Source of the DNA: RGIG3009 sp045595845 | GTDB lineage: Bacteria > Bacillota > Clostridia > Oscillospirales > Acutalibacteraceae | Assembly (NCBI GenBank): GCA_045595845.1 | Contig: JAZOBF010000047.1 | Span: forward strand, 1 to 46,470 | Reading direction: 5' to 3' | Length of the DNA: 46,470 nt | Shown here: positions 23,700-30,181 of the stretch, piece after piece | Position numbering within the stretch: position 1 is the first letter of the stretch | Layout of the letters: the number at the start of each line of letters is the position of its first letter | The notes under the pieces: model-generated | Seen by the model: only the letters and a program-made list of their open reading frames with translations | The model's database searches: none | What the model was told of the DNA's origin: nothing | Program-made: the position numbers and the translations under genes

Positions 23700-25214
23700 A
23701 TGGAACTTCAAACGACCTTGCGACGGATCGGGTTGACACGTACGATCTTCGATGATTTTGATGAGCGTCCTGTGGACTGCGATTTTATGTTGCCGGATTT
23801 TTTGCCGGATATTGCGGCAGTCTTAAAGTGTACGATGAAACCGATCGTACAATCGCATCAGATCAGCGGGGACCGCGTGATGGCAGACGGAACAGTGTAT
23901 TTGCATGTGCTGTATTTGGATGAAGAGCGTAAATGTGTTCGCAGTTTTGAGAATTCACAACCGTTTACTTCGGTATTTACCGTCAAAGATCTTTCGAGCA
24001 ACGATACCGTTTCGCTGACTGCGAAACCCAATTATGTGAATTGCCGTGCTACCGGTCCGCGTCGCGTGGATATTCATGGTGCTTTTTGTGTCAAACTTAC
24101 CGTTACGGGACGGACAGATATGGAGATCGTGGAAACGGTGTCGGCAAAAGATCTGTACAGCAAGGGTTGCACCGTTGACTATTCTGTTCCGAACGGCTGC
24201 GCACAAAAAATGTTTACACTCAACGAGGTGTTGGAGCTGGAGTCGGCTGCGGAAATGATTATCCGCAGCGAAGCCCATATCGCGATTACCGATTGTAAAC
24301 AGATGTCGGGTAAAGCGGTTATCAAAGGCGACATACTTTTAAAAACTGTCTATGTGACCGATGTGGCGGCGGGTGCTGTATGCCAAGCGAAGCATACCAT
24401 ACCGTTCAGTCAAATTTTGGATGCAGACGGACTTGCGGAGAATATGTTGTGCGAATCACATGCCGAAATTTTATCCTGTGACATTAAACCCGCACAAAAC
24501 CCAAACGGGGAAAGTCGGTTGCTATCGGTTAGTGTCAAGTCTGCCTTAACTTTACAGTGCTTTGCAAATGAATCGTGCGAGATATTGACCGATGCGTTTC
24601 ACACGCTTTATCCGCTGTCATTGACTACAGAGCGCATTACGCCGTGTTGCCTTACTCATCTTTCCTGTGAGACAGTCACATTGCCGCAATCCTTGGTCTT
24701 GCCGGAAGGGGATTTTGCCTCTCTTTTGGATGTGTGGAGTGATATAACAGCCGTTTCGTGCGCAGACGGCACTTTACAAGGACAATTGCTCGTGCAATTA
24801 CTTGCTTGCGATTCGAATGGCGTGGTATCGTATTTTGAACGCCCGTTGGATATCACGGTTCCGCTTGGTGCTGATTGCGAAAAAGCCGATGCCACTGCCA
24901 CGGTTTTGGAGACGGAAGCTACTTTGGCGGGGGATCGTTTGGAACTGTCGCTTAAGTTGTGTATCTGTCGTCGCACCATGGTGACCGAAAGTCATTTGGC
25001 AATTACCGCCCTGCAAGCGGATGAAAGTGCACCGTATCCGTGTGCGGAGGGGATGGAAGACTGCCAGGTTAAGGTGTGTTTTGCCAATGCGGGCGATTCG
25101 ATATGGGACATTGCCAAAACGGAGCATGCTTCCCCGATCGCATTAATGAAAGAGAATGATTTAAAAGAGGATACCGTACACGACCGTACAATGCTATTGA
25201 TTCCGCTCTGTTAA
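23700..25214 (+). CDS. sipL: SipL-like SpoIVA-interacting protein (DUF3794 + LysM)
   Basis: A 504-residue spore-envelope protein. Repeated DUF3794 (SPOCS) beta domains fill about 30-430, and a C-terminal LysM domain lies at about 458-504 (FANAGDSIWDIAKTEHASPIALMKENDL ... LLIPLC). This is the build of Clostridioides difficile SipL (about 519 residues), whose LysM binds SpoIVA and which replaces Bacillus SpoVID in holding the coat to the forespore. Adjacency to spoVM, encoding the SpoIVA membrane anchor, supports the role. The ATG follows AAAGGAGAGAG; it is monocistronic between two hairpins. The cysteine content is high, possibly for coat cross-linking (inference). Confidence 0.88.
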   Translation: MELQTTLRRIGLTRTIFDDFDERPVDCDFMLPDFLPDIAAVLKCTMKPIVQSHQISGDRVMADGTVYLHVLYLDEERKCVRSFENSQPFTSVFTVKDLSSNDTVSLTAKPNYVNCRATGPRRVDIHGAFCVKLTVTGRTDMEIVETVSAKDLYSKGCTVDYSVPNGCAQKMFTLNEVLELESAAEMIIRSEAHIAITDCKQMSGKAVIKGDILLKTVYVTDVAAGAVCQAKHTIPFSQILDADGLAENMLCESHAEILSCDIKPAQNPNGESRLLSVSVKSALTLQCFANESCEILTDAFHTLYPLSLTTERITPCCLTHLSCETVTLPQSLVLPEGDFASLLDVWSDITAVSCADGTLQGQLLVQLLACDSNGVVSYFERPLDITVPLGADCEKADATATVLETEATLAGDRLELSLKLCICRRTMVTESHLAITALQADESAPYPCAEGMEDCQVKVCFANAGDSIWDIAKTEHASPIALMKENDLKEDTVHDRTMLLIPLC

Positions 25215-25218
25215 AATC

Positions 25219-25252
25219 AAACAGCCGTTGGGGAACTTCCCAACGGCTGTTT
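25219..25252. terminator. Shared terminator between sipL and feoB
   Basis: A perfect 14-bp stem, AAACAGCCGTTGGG (25219-25232) with CCCAACGGCTGTTT (25239-25252), lies between convergent genes. On the minus strand GATTTTAA follows the stem; on the plus strand only TT at the stem base, so it favours feoB. Confidence 0.8.
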
Positions 25253-25253
25253 G

Positions 25254-27386
25254 CTATGTGGCAACAGCTGTGAACAGCATACAGGCCGCTATGCCGATTG
25301 CGGTAGGTAACACAAAGGCGAGCAGTGTCCACTTAAAAGAGCCGGTTTCTTTTTTAATGGTCATTAAGGTAGTGGAGCAGGGCCAATGCAATAGCGTGAA
25401 CAACAGCATACTGACAGCGGTCTGCCAGGTCCATCCGTTATGGATAAACAACTCGCGCATCGCTTGAAGGCTGTCGAGCTCAACCAGACTGCCTTTCGCC
25501 ATATAGGTCATGATCATGATAGGTACAACAATCTCATTTGCAGGAAATCCTAAAATAAAGGCGATGAGAATCACGCCGTCTAACCCCATGAGCTGTGCAA
25601 AGGGGTCTAAAAAGGCAGCGCACTGTTGCAGTAGACTGGCTTCTCCGACGGATACATTTGCCAGTATCCAGATAAGTAACCCCGCAGGGGCGGCAACGGC
25701 GGCGGCGCGTCCTAACACAAACAGTGTGCGGTCCAGTAAGGAGCGTACGATCACCTGCCCGATCTGCGGTTTTCGATATGGGGGCATTTCCAAGGTGAAG
25801 GAGGAAGGAACCCCCTTTAACACGGTGCAGGAAAGCAACTTTGTCACTCCGAATGTAATGAAAATGCCGAGCACAATCAAGACTGTGAGCAACAACGCCG
25901 CCAACAAAGATTCCCAGCCACTTGCGTTTGTGCCGATAAAAAACATCGTTAATACAGCGATGAGGGTGGGGAATCGACCGTTACACGGCACAAAGTTGTT
26001 GGTCAAAATAGCAAGCAGCCGTTCGCGCGGCGAATCAATGATGCGTGCCCCGACAACTCCCGCTGCATTACAGCCAAATCCCATAGACATGGTCAAAGCC
26101 TGTTTCCCGCACGCGTGACAACGGGAAAATACATGGTCTAAATTGTACGCTATGCGCGGCAAATAGCCCACATCTTCCAACAAGGTGAATAATGGGAAGA
26201 AAATTGCCATCGGTGGCAACATGACCGAAACAACCCATGCTAATACCCGATAGGCACCAAGCACCACCGCGCCGTGCAACCATTCGGGTGTGCCACATGC
26301 ATAAAACAGTTCAGATAGGCGGTCTTGCACCCAAAACAAGGCGGTGGATAACCACCCGGACGGAATGTTGGCACCGGTGATGGTAATCCAAAAAACAGCG
26401 GCAAGCAATGCCAGCATCAACGGGTACCCGAAACGCCGTCCCGTCAGAATGCGGTCAAGGTGGCGGTCGGTTTCGGCGTACTTCGCGCCGCGGTGTTGTA
26501 TGACACCTCGGCAGATTTGTTCGGCAGTCTTGATAACCGCTTCTACGATTTCATCTTTTAAAGAATCGGGAGTCAGTCCGCTTGTTGTCAGGTCATCAAC
26601 CGCCTCGCGCAATGCCGTTTGTACGAGATCATCTTGCATCAGATCGTGTTTGCAATATTGTGAAATTTCACAAAGAAAGTCTTGGTCTTGTTCTAATAAT
26701 TTCAACGCCGCAAAGCGGCTATCCAGTCGCCCGTCTAAGCGACTGTCCAATAACGGTGTTAGGCGCGACACGGCGCTCTCGATTGCTACAGGATAGCGGG
26801 GTAGAGAACAGGGGGAACGCGGTGCGCGTAGAGTGTCGGACAACGTTGCCAACAAACGGCGCAAATCCTGTTTTTTCCTCGCAACCATTCCTACAACCGG
26901 CACGCCCAACCGTTCGGACAACCGTTGCAAATCAATTTCGATGCCTTTCCGTGCGGCTTCGTCAAGCAGGTTTACACACACAATTACCCGCTTGCCCGTT
27001 TCAATTACCTGCAGCACAAGGTTTAAATTCCGTTCCAGGCAGGTGGCATCACAAACCACAACTACCGCGTCGGGATTACCGAAACAGATAAAATTGCGCG
27101 CCACTTCTTCCTCAGCAGAATGTGCCAACAGCGAATAGGTACCCGGGATGTCAACAAGTAAGTACCCCTCATGTTCAAAACGACAACGACCAATCGCGTT
27201 TGTTACGGTCTTACCCGGCCAGTTTCCGGTATGTTGATGCAGACCGGTCAGTCCGTTAAACAGCGTGCTTTTCCCGACATTGGGATTACCCGCAAGCGCA
27301 ATCACCGTATTGTAATCTGCCGTACGCTCAACGATGAGTCCTTGGTCGATGGCGTATGTTCCCGTTGATCGGTTTGTTAACCCCAT
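25254..27386 (-). CDS. feoB: Ferrous iron transporter FeoB
   Basis: A 710-residue membrane protein that imports Fe2+. The N-terminal G domain has G1 GNPNVGKST at 33-41, switch region TGNWPGKTV, G3 DIPGTYSL and G4 in CVNLLDEA; a helical GDI-like region follows (about 230-300). The membrane part has two Gate motifs, with conserved CGKQALTMSMGFGCNAAGV and NNFVPCNGRFPTL near 455-500. The start is ATG 27386, 8 bases from AGGAGG; GTG 27392 is too close to that site. It lies 2 bases after feoA, so the pair is cotranscribed. Confidence 0.96.
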   Translation of the reverse strand: MGLTNRSTGTYAIDQGLIVERTADYNTVIALAGNPNVGKSTLFNGLTGLHQHTGNWPGKTVTNAIGRCRFEHEGYLLVDIPGTYSLLAHSAEEEVARNFICFGNPDAVVVVCDATCLERNLNLVLQVIETGKRVIVCVNLLDEAARKGIEIDLQRLSERLGVPVVGMVARKKQDLRRLLATLSDTLRAPRSPCSLPRYPVAIESAVSRLTPLLDSRLDGRLDSRFAALKLLEQDQDFLCEISQYCKHDLMQDDLVQTALREAVDDLTTSGLTPDSLKDEIVEAVIKTAEQICRGVIQHRGAKYAETDRHLDRILTGRRFGYPLMLALLAAVFWITITGANIPSGWLSTALFWVQDRLSELFYACGTPEWLHGAVVLGAYRVLAWVVSVMLPPMAIFFPLFTLLEDVGYLPRIAYNLDHVFSRCHACGKQALTMSMGFGCNAAGVVGARIIDSPRERLLAILTNNFVPCNGRFPTLIAVLTMFFIGTNASGWESLLAALLLTVLIVLGIFITFGVTKLLSCTVLKGVPSSFTLEMPPYRKPQIGQVIVRSLLDRTLFVLGRAAAVAAPAGLLIWILANVSVGEASLLQQCAAFLDPFAQLMGLDGVILIAFILGFPANEIVVPIMIMTYMAKGSLVELDSLQAMRELFIHNGWTWQTAVSMLLFTLLHWPCSTTLMTIKKETGSFKWTLLAFVLPTAIGIAACMLFTAVAT

Positions 27387-27388
27387 TT

Positions 27389-27625
27389 TCACAGCCTCCT
27401 GACGCAGATGCGGCGGCAGTCTTCACAGCGTAAGGCGATAACAGCACCGCGTATACAAAAGGCCATTGGATCGCCGCTCGGTGCGCACCCGACGCACTCG
27501 ATTGTTGTTTGTTCCACTAACCCAATATCCAGTAAGCGTCGGCGCATACCGCCGCTCATATGTAAAGACTCGACAACCGCGCGTTGTCCGATTGTCAGTT
27601 CATGTAATCCTATTTGTGTATCCAT
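27389..27625 (-). CDS. feoA: Ferrous iron transport accessory protein FeoA
   Basis: A 78-residue SH3-like protein that binds and assists FeoB. It contains LTIGQRAVVESLHMSGGMRRRLLDIGL, the family core, and ends with GAVIALRCEDCRRICVRRL. Two cysteine pairs near the C-terminus are extra to many FeoA proteins and could bind metal (inference). Ribosome site AGGAGGCG. I see no convincing Fur box or sigma-A promoter in the 55 bases upstream, though a weak TTGCGT lies at 27679-27674. Confidence 0.92.
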   Translation of the reverse strand: MDTQIGLHELTIGQRAVVESLHMSGGMRRRLLDIGLVEQTTIECVGCAPSGDPMAFCIRGAVIALRCEDCRRICVRRL

Positions 27626-27681
27626 ATTTTCACGCCTCCTATTCTCATGCTATGCTGTGAAAAAAAGATGGTGACGCAAGG

Positions 27682-27710
27682 TTGACTATCGGGGGGGATT
27701 GTTGTAAAAT
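27682..27710 (+). promoter_or_regulatory. Sigma-A promoter of the CapA-family gene
   Basis: TTGACT (27682-27687), 17-base spacer with a run of seven G, TAAAAT (27705-27710). Confidence 0.8.
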
Positions 27711-27745
27711 GAAACAAACTGACTGCATAAAGGATGGATGTAACG

Positions 27746-29197
27746 ATGCCGCCCAGAAAGCATATCCGACAACAAAAACGAAAATTGGCTGCCCGTCGCG
27801 CGTTGATCGTGTTGGCGGTGATATTGATTTTGGCGGTGCTTGCCGGCGGTGTAGCTTTGGTGGTTAACACTATCGGCAAACATACGGATGGTGGAGCCCC
27901 CGGCGTTACAACAACTACCGGTCCGCGTGAACCTGCTGTTGTCAGCACGGCAACGCTCGGCAGTTCGGGAGATGTTTTGATTCATACGCCGGTTCTTAAA
28001 TCTGCTAAAGTTTCATCGGGTGTGTATGATTTTGAGCCCATGTTTAAGCATTTAAAGTCCTATGTATCGGCATTGGATTATGCGGCAATCAACATGGAGT
28101 TCGGGATTGGAAAAGGTGAGAGTGACTATTATCAGAGAGAGATGCTGTTTCGTGTTCCCACTTCGCTGGTTGATACCATCATGAATACAGGATATGCTTT
28201 GGGATTGTGCGCCAACAACCATGTCAGCAACGGCAGTAGTTTAAGTTTGACCGAGCGTACCTATACCGAGCGAAATCTTGACCATATCGGGTTGCGTGCC
28301 TCTACACAGGACAAACGGTATTTGGTGAAGGATATAAATGGCATAAAACTTGGTTTTGTTAATTACACCTATGGTTCCGCTACTTCGGATAAAACACTGG
28401 TTAATTATTTTTCCACCTCAAATTTGGATGCCTTTTACAGCGATATGCAGGTGCAGATGGCAAACATGAAAGCGGATGGTGCACAAGCCATTATCGTGTA
28501 TATGCACTGGGGCAGCGAATATCAAATTAAGCCGTTGGCAAGCCAAACAACGATTGCTGAAAAATTGTGCGAAATGGGTGTAGATGTTATTATCGGCGGC
28601 CATCCTCACAAGATTCAGCCGTTGGAACTGATTACCGCTGAAAACGGTAACCAAACCGTCTGTTTGTACTCGATGGGGAATCTGCTTTCGAATCAGACCA
28701 TTGAAGCCATGTACGGCGGCAGTTATGCGGCAAACAAGGGCGGTAATTTCCAAGATTACGGGAAATGCACATTCGCCGATGTCAAGAGCCGTTATAATGA
28801 CACACATTACGGGGAGCACGAAGAAAATTGTAACGACAACGGTCACACGGAGGATGGGGTTCTGTTTCAGTGCAATTTCTCGCAGTATGAAGACGGCACC
28901 GTGTTCCTGTCGAGTGTGGAGGTACTACCCACTTGGTGTTACTGCAAGAAGCGCACAGACGGCAGTAAACTAAACAACTATACCATCATCCCGCTGGATA
29001 AGACGGTTACCGATTGGTCGACCGCTTTTGGGGTTGCGCAGGAAGATCTGATTTTCGCCGAGAGATCGTATGACCGTACCATGGCACTGCTTGGTGACGG
29101 CATGGCGGAGATCAACGCTAATTGTAAGGCGAAAATTGATGCTTATGTTGAGAATTTTAAAAAATCGCAAGTAACAACCTCGTCTACTACGCAATAA
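27746..29197 (+). CDS. CapA-family (PGA_cap) metallophosphatase-like membrane protein
   Basis: A 483-residue membrane-anchored extracellular protein. A basic N-terminus, one membrane helix (about 18-42) and a Thr/Pro linker lead into a calcineurin-like CapA domain: SGDVLIH (Asp76, His80), NMEFG (116-120), CANNHVSN (Asn157, His159), YMHWGSEY (His254) and GGHPHKIQPLE (His286, His288). Such proteins take part in poly-gamma-glutamate capsule anchoring in Bacillus, but most clostridial members are single genes of unknown substrate. No capB/C/E lies nearby, so capsule synthesis is not implied. The C-terminus is Ser/Thr-rich. The start used is the second ATG, 12 bases from AAAGGA. Confidence 0.88.
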   Translation: MPPRKHIRQQKRKLAARRALIVLAVILILAVLAGGVALVVNTIGKHTDGGAPGVTTTTGPREPAVVSTATLGSSGDVLIHTPVLKSAKVSSGVYDFEPMFKHLKSYVSALDYAAINMEFGIGKGESDYYQREMLFRVPTSLVDTIMNTGYALGLCANNHVSNGSSLSLTERTYTERNLDHIGLRASTQDKRYLVKDINGIKLGFVNYTYGSATSDKTLVNYFSTSNLDAFYSDMQVQMANMKADGAQAIIVYMHWGSEYQIKPLASQTTIAEKLCEMGVDVIIGGHPHKIQPLELITAENGNQTVCLYSMGNLLSNQTIEAMYGGSYAANKGGNFQDYGKCTFADVKSRYNDTHYGEHEENCNDNGHTEDGVLFQCNFSQYEDGTVFLSSVEVLPTWCYCKKRTDGSKLNNYTIIPLDKTVTDWSTAFGVAQEDLIFAERSYDRTMALLGDGMAEINANCKAKIDAYVENFKKSQVTTSSTTQ

Positions 29198-29200
29198 TGT

Positions 29201-29229
29201 AAACCGCTCTGTACAAACAGAGCGGTTTT
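29201..29229 (+). terminator. Terminator of the CapA-family gene
   Basis: AAACCGCTCTG (29201-29211) pairs with CAGAGCGGTTT (29218-29228), ending in TTTT, 3 bases after the stop. Confidence 0.85.
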
Positions 29230-29249
29230 CTCTTTGGTGACCAAAGAAG

Positions 29250-29280
29250 AAAGCCTGTCACATAAAGTGTGACAGACTTT
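29250..29280 (-). terminator. Terminator of tRNA-Gln
   Basis: Minus strand 13-bp stem AAAGTCTGTCACA/TGTGACAGGCTTT followed by CTTCTTT, 1 base beyond the encoded CCA. Confidence 0.8.
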
Positions 29281-29281
29281 C

Positions 29282-29355
29282 TGGCTGCGGAACTAGGAAT
29301 CGAACCTAGACAAAGAGATTCAGAGACTCTCGTGCTACCTTTACACAATACCGCA
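29282..29355 (-). tRNA. tRNA-Gln (anticodon CUG)
   Basis: The minus strand gives a cloverleaf with T1-A72, the unusual first pair typical of bacterial tRNA-Gln, discriminator G73 and encoded CCA (29284-29282). The anticodon loop CTCTGAA has anticodon CTG, reading CAG. D-arm GTGT/GCAC and T-arm CTAGG/CCTAG are regular. Two T-T mismatches are seen, one in the acceptor stem (6-67) and one closing the anticodon loop (31-39). It has a strong promoter and a terminator of its own. Confidence 0.9.
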
Positions 29356-29372
29356 ATATCTCGAACGTGTTT

Positions 29373-29400
29373 ATTATACCCATTTTTTTGCATTTGTCAA
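29373..29400 (-). promoter_or_regulatory. Sigma-A promoter of tRNA-Gln
   Basis: Minus strand TTGACA (29400-29395), 16-base spacer, TATAAT (29378-29373): both boxes are perfect consensus. Confidence 0.9.
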
Positions 29401-29439
29401 GCATCTGTACATATTTTTTTAAAAATATCGCCCAGCACA

Positions 29440-29473
29440 ACACCACCGGAGGACTATTGCCCTCCGGTGGCGT
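29440..29473 (-). terminator. Terminator hairpin of the SASP gene
   Basis: Minus strand stem of 13 bp with one G-T pair, core CCACCGGAGG (29470-29461) with CCTCCGGTGG (29452-29443), 21 bases after the SASP stop. The following T-run is broken (TGTTGTG), so it may act mainly as a 3' stabiliser. Confidence 0.65.
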
Positions 29474-29494
29474 TCGCTTACAGAATAACCGAAA

Positions 29495-29686
29495 TTATTT
29501 CAGGTTGTTCTCGTACTGCTGGATCATCTTTTTGACCATTTGGCCGCCGATGGAACCAGCCTGTTTCGAAGTGAGGTCGCCGTTATAACCCTGTTTTAGA
29601 GTCACGCCAACTTCGTTGGCAGCTTCCATCTTGAAACGGTTGAGGCCTTCGCGAGCCTCGGGTACCAAGCTGTTCTTGTTAGACAT
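29495..29686 (-). CDS. Alpha/beta-type small acid-soluble spore protein
   Basis: A 63-residue DNA-binding protein that coats and protects spore DNA and is degraded at germination. The family pattern is complete: LVPEAREGLNRFKMEAANEVGV, containing the site cut by the germination protease GPR, and GYNGDLTSKQAGSIGGQMVKKMI. The ATG at 29686 follows GAGGAGTG; an in-frame ATG 18 bases upstream has no ribosome site. A forespore sigma-G promoter is expected; the best candidate upstream (TGATTA, 16 bases, ACTACTA) is weak. Confidence 0.95.
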   Translation of the reverse strand: MSNKNSLVPEAREGLNRFKMEAANEVGVTLKQGYNGDLTSKQAGSIGGQMVKKMIQQYENNLK

Positions 29687-29792
29687 ACGATTTACACTCC
29701 TCAAAACAATTTTGGCGTTGCCGCCTGTATTACATCTTGCGTTTGCAGTAGTAGTGTGTGCTTGAAGGAGTTAATCATGTGTGACAAATTCT

Positions 29793-29813
29793 GCAAAAAA
29801 ATCGTTTTTTTGC
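29793..29813 (-). terminator. A/T-run hairpin after the 57-residue gene
   Basis: Minus strand GCAAAAAAA pairs with TTTTTTTGC around a CGA loop, 3 bases after the stop at 29817. The stem itself supplies the T-run, so it may end transcription on the minus strand, and by symmetry on the plus strand. Confidence 0.5.
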
Positions 29814-29816
29814 CAT

Positions 29817-29990
29817 TTATAGGTCGTCTGCATCTTGTTCCGGCATTTCACCATTTTCGGCAGTTCCGGTGTAACTTCCGAGAACATCCGACAGGATTTT
29901 TCCTCGTCCTTCGGTGACCATACTGTTAATGGCTTTGCTAACGCGATTATCGGATTGTTGTATCGGGTTTTTCTTTTGTTTTTTCTCCAT
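29817..29990 (-). CDS. 57-residue protein of unknown function beside SASP gene
   Basis: A short gene on the minus strand encoding 57 residues: a basic start (MEKKQKKNP), a middle that could be helical (NRVSKAINSMVTEGRGKILSDVLGSY) and an acidic tail (MPEQDADDL). AGGTGGTG lies 5-6 bases before the ATG. It is on the same strand as the SASP gene and directly upstream of it, separated by an A/T hairpin. Minus-strand TGAGCA, 18 bases, AATACTA upstream of it resembles a sigma-G promoter (four of six and six of seven matches). I do not recognise the family; a forespore protein is an inference from these two facts. Longer frames overlapping it lack ribosome sites. Confidence 0.6.
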   Translation of the reverse strand: MEKKQKKNPIQQSDNRVSKAINSMVTEGRGKILSDVLGSYTGTAENGEMPEQDADDL

Positions 29991-30050
29991 CGTTTCACCA
30001 CCTCGTTATTAGTATTGCCGAATTCTTTGTGATTTGCTCATAAAAATGTC

Positions 30051-30079
30051 TTGACGAAGTTTGTCGTACTGTGTATACT
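30051..30079 (+). promoter_or_regulatory. Sigma-A promoter of the permease leader
   Basis: TTGACG (30051-30056), 17-base spacer, TATACT (30074-30079). Transcription would start near 30086, about 95 bases before the permease start codon. Confidence 0.85.
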
Positions 30080-30081
30080 AT

Positions 30082-30152
30082 GGGTAGTGCTTACCGATAA
30101 GGCTATCACAATTTATTGTGGTGAGTGCCTTGTCGGATGCAGGTTTTTTTTT
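30082..30152 (+). promoter_or_regulatory. Structured leader, probable transcription attenuator
   Basis: CCGATAAGGC (30094-30103) pairs with GCCTTGTCGG (30127-30136), enclosing an inner CACAA/TTGTG hairpin, and nine T follow at 30144-30152. The upstream segment GTGCTTACC (30087-30095) can instead pair with GGTGAGTGC (30120-30128), which would break the first stem. Two exclusive folds before a T-run in front of a nucleobase permease suggest regulation by a ligand, protein or translation. I do not recognise a purine, PreQ1 or PyrR-binding consensus. Confidence 0.5.
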
Positions 30153-30181
30153 ATTTATATTTTGAAAGGATGGGGTTTTCA

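Noticed and set aside
25510..26118. 202-codon plus-strand frame inside feoB
   Set aside because: Antisense shadow of a clearly conserved transporter gene; no ribosome site and low-complexity Ser/Asn/Ala composition.
27626..27681. Possible Fur box or promoter for feoA
   Set aside because: TTGCGT has no matching -10 at proper spacing and no inverted Fur-like repeat is visible, so I do not annotate either.
29776..29916. 46-codon plus-strand frame with AAGGAG before its ATG, antisense to the 57-residue gene
   Set aside because: The ribosome site is good, but the peptide (MCDKFCKKIVFLPF...) begins by reading through the A/T hairpin and has no context support on the plus strand. It remains the main alternative.
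29771..30001. 76-codon minus-strand frame over the 57-residue gene
   Set aside because: No ribosome site at its start, Trp/Lys/Cys-rich composition unlike a folded protein; the overlapping 57-codon frame has AGGTGGTG and a downstream hairpin.
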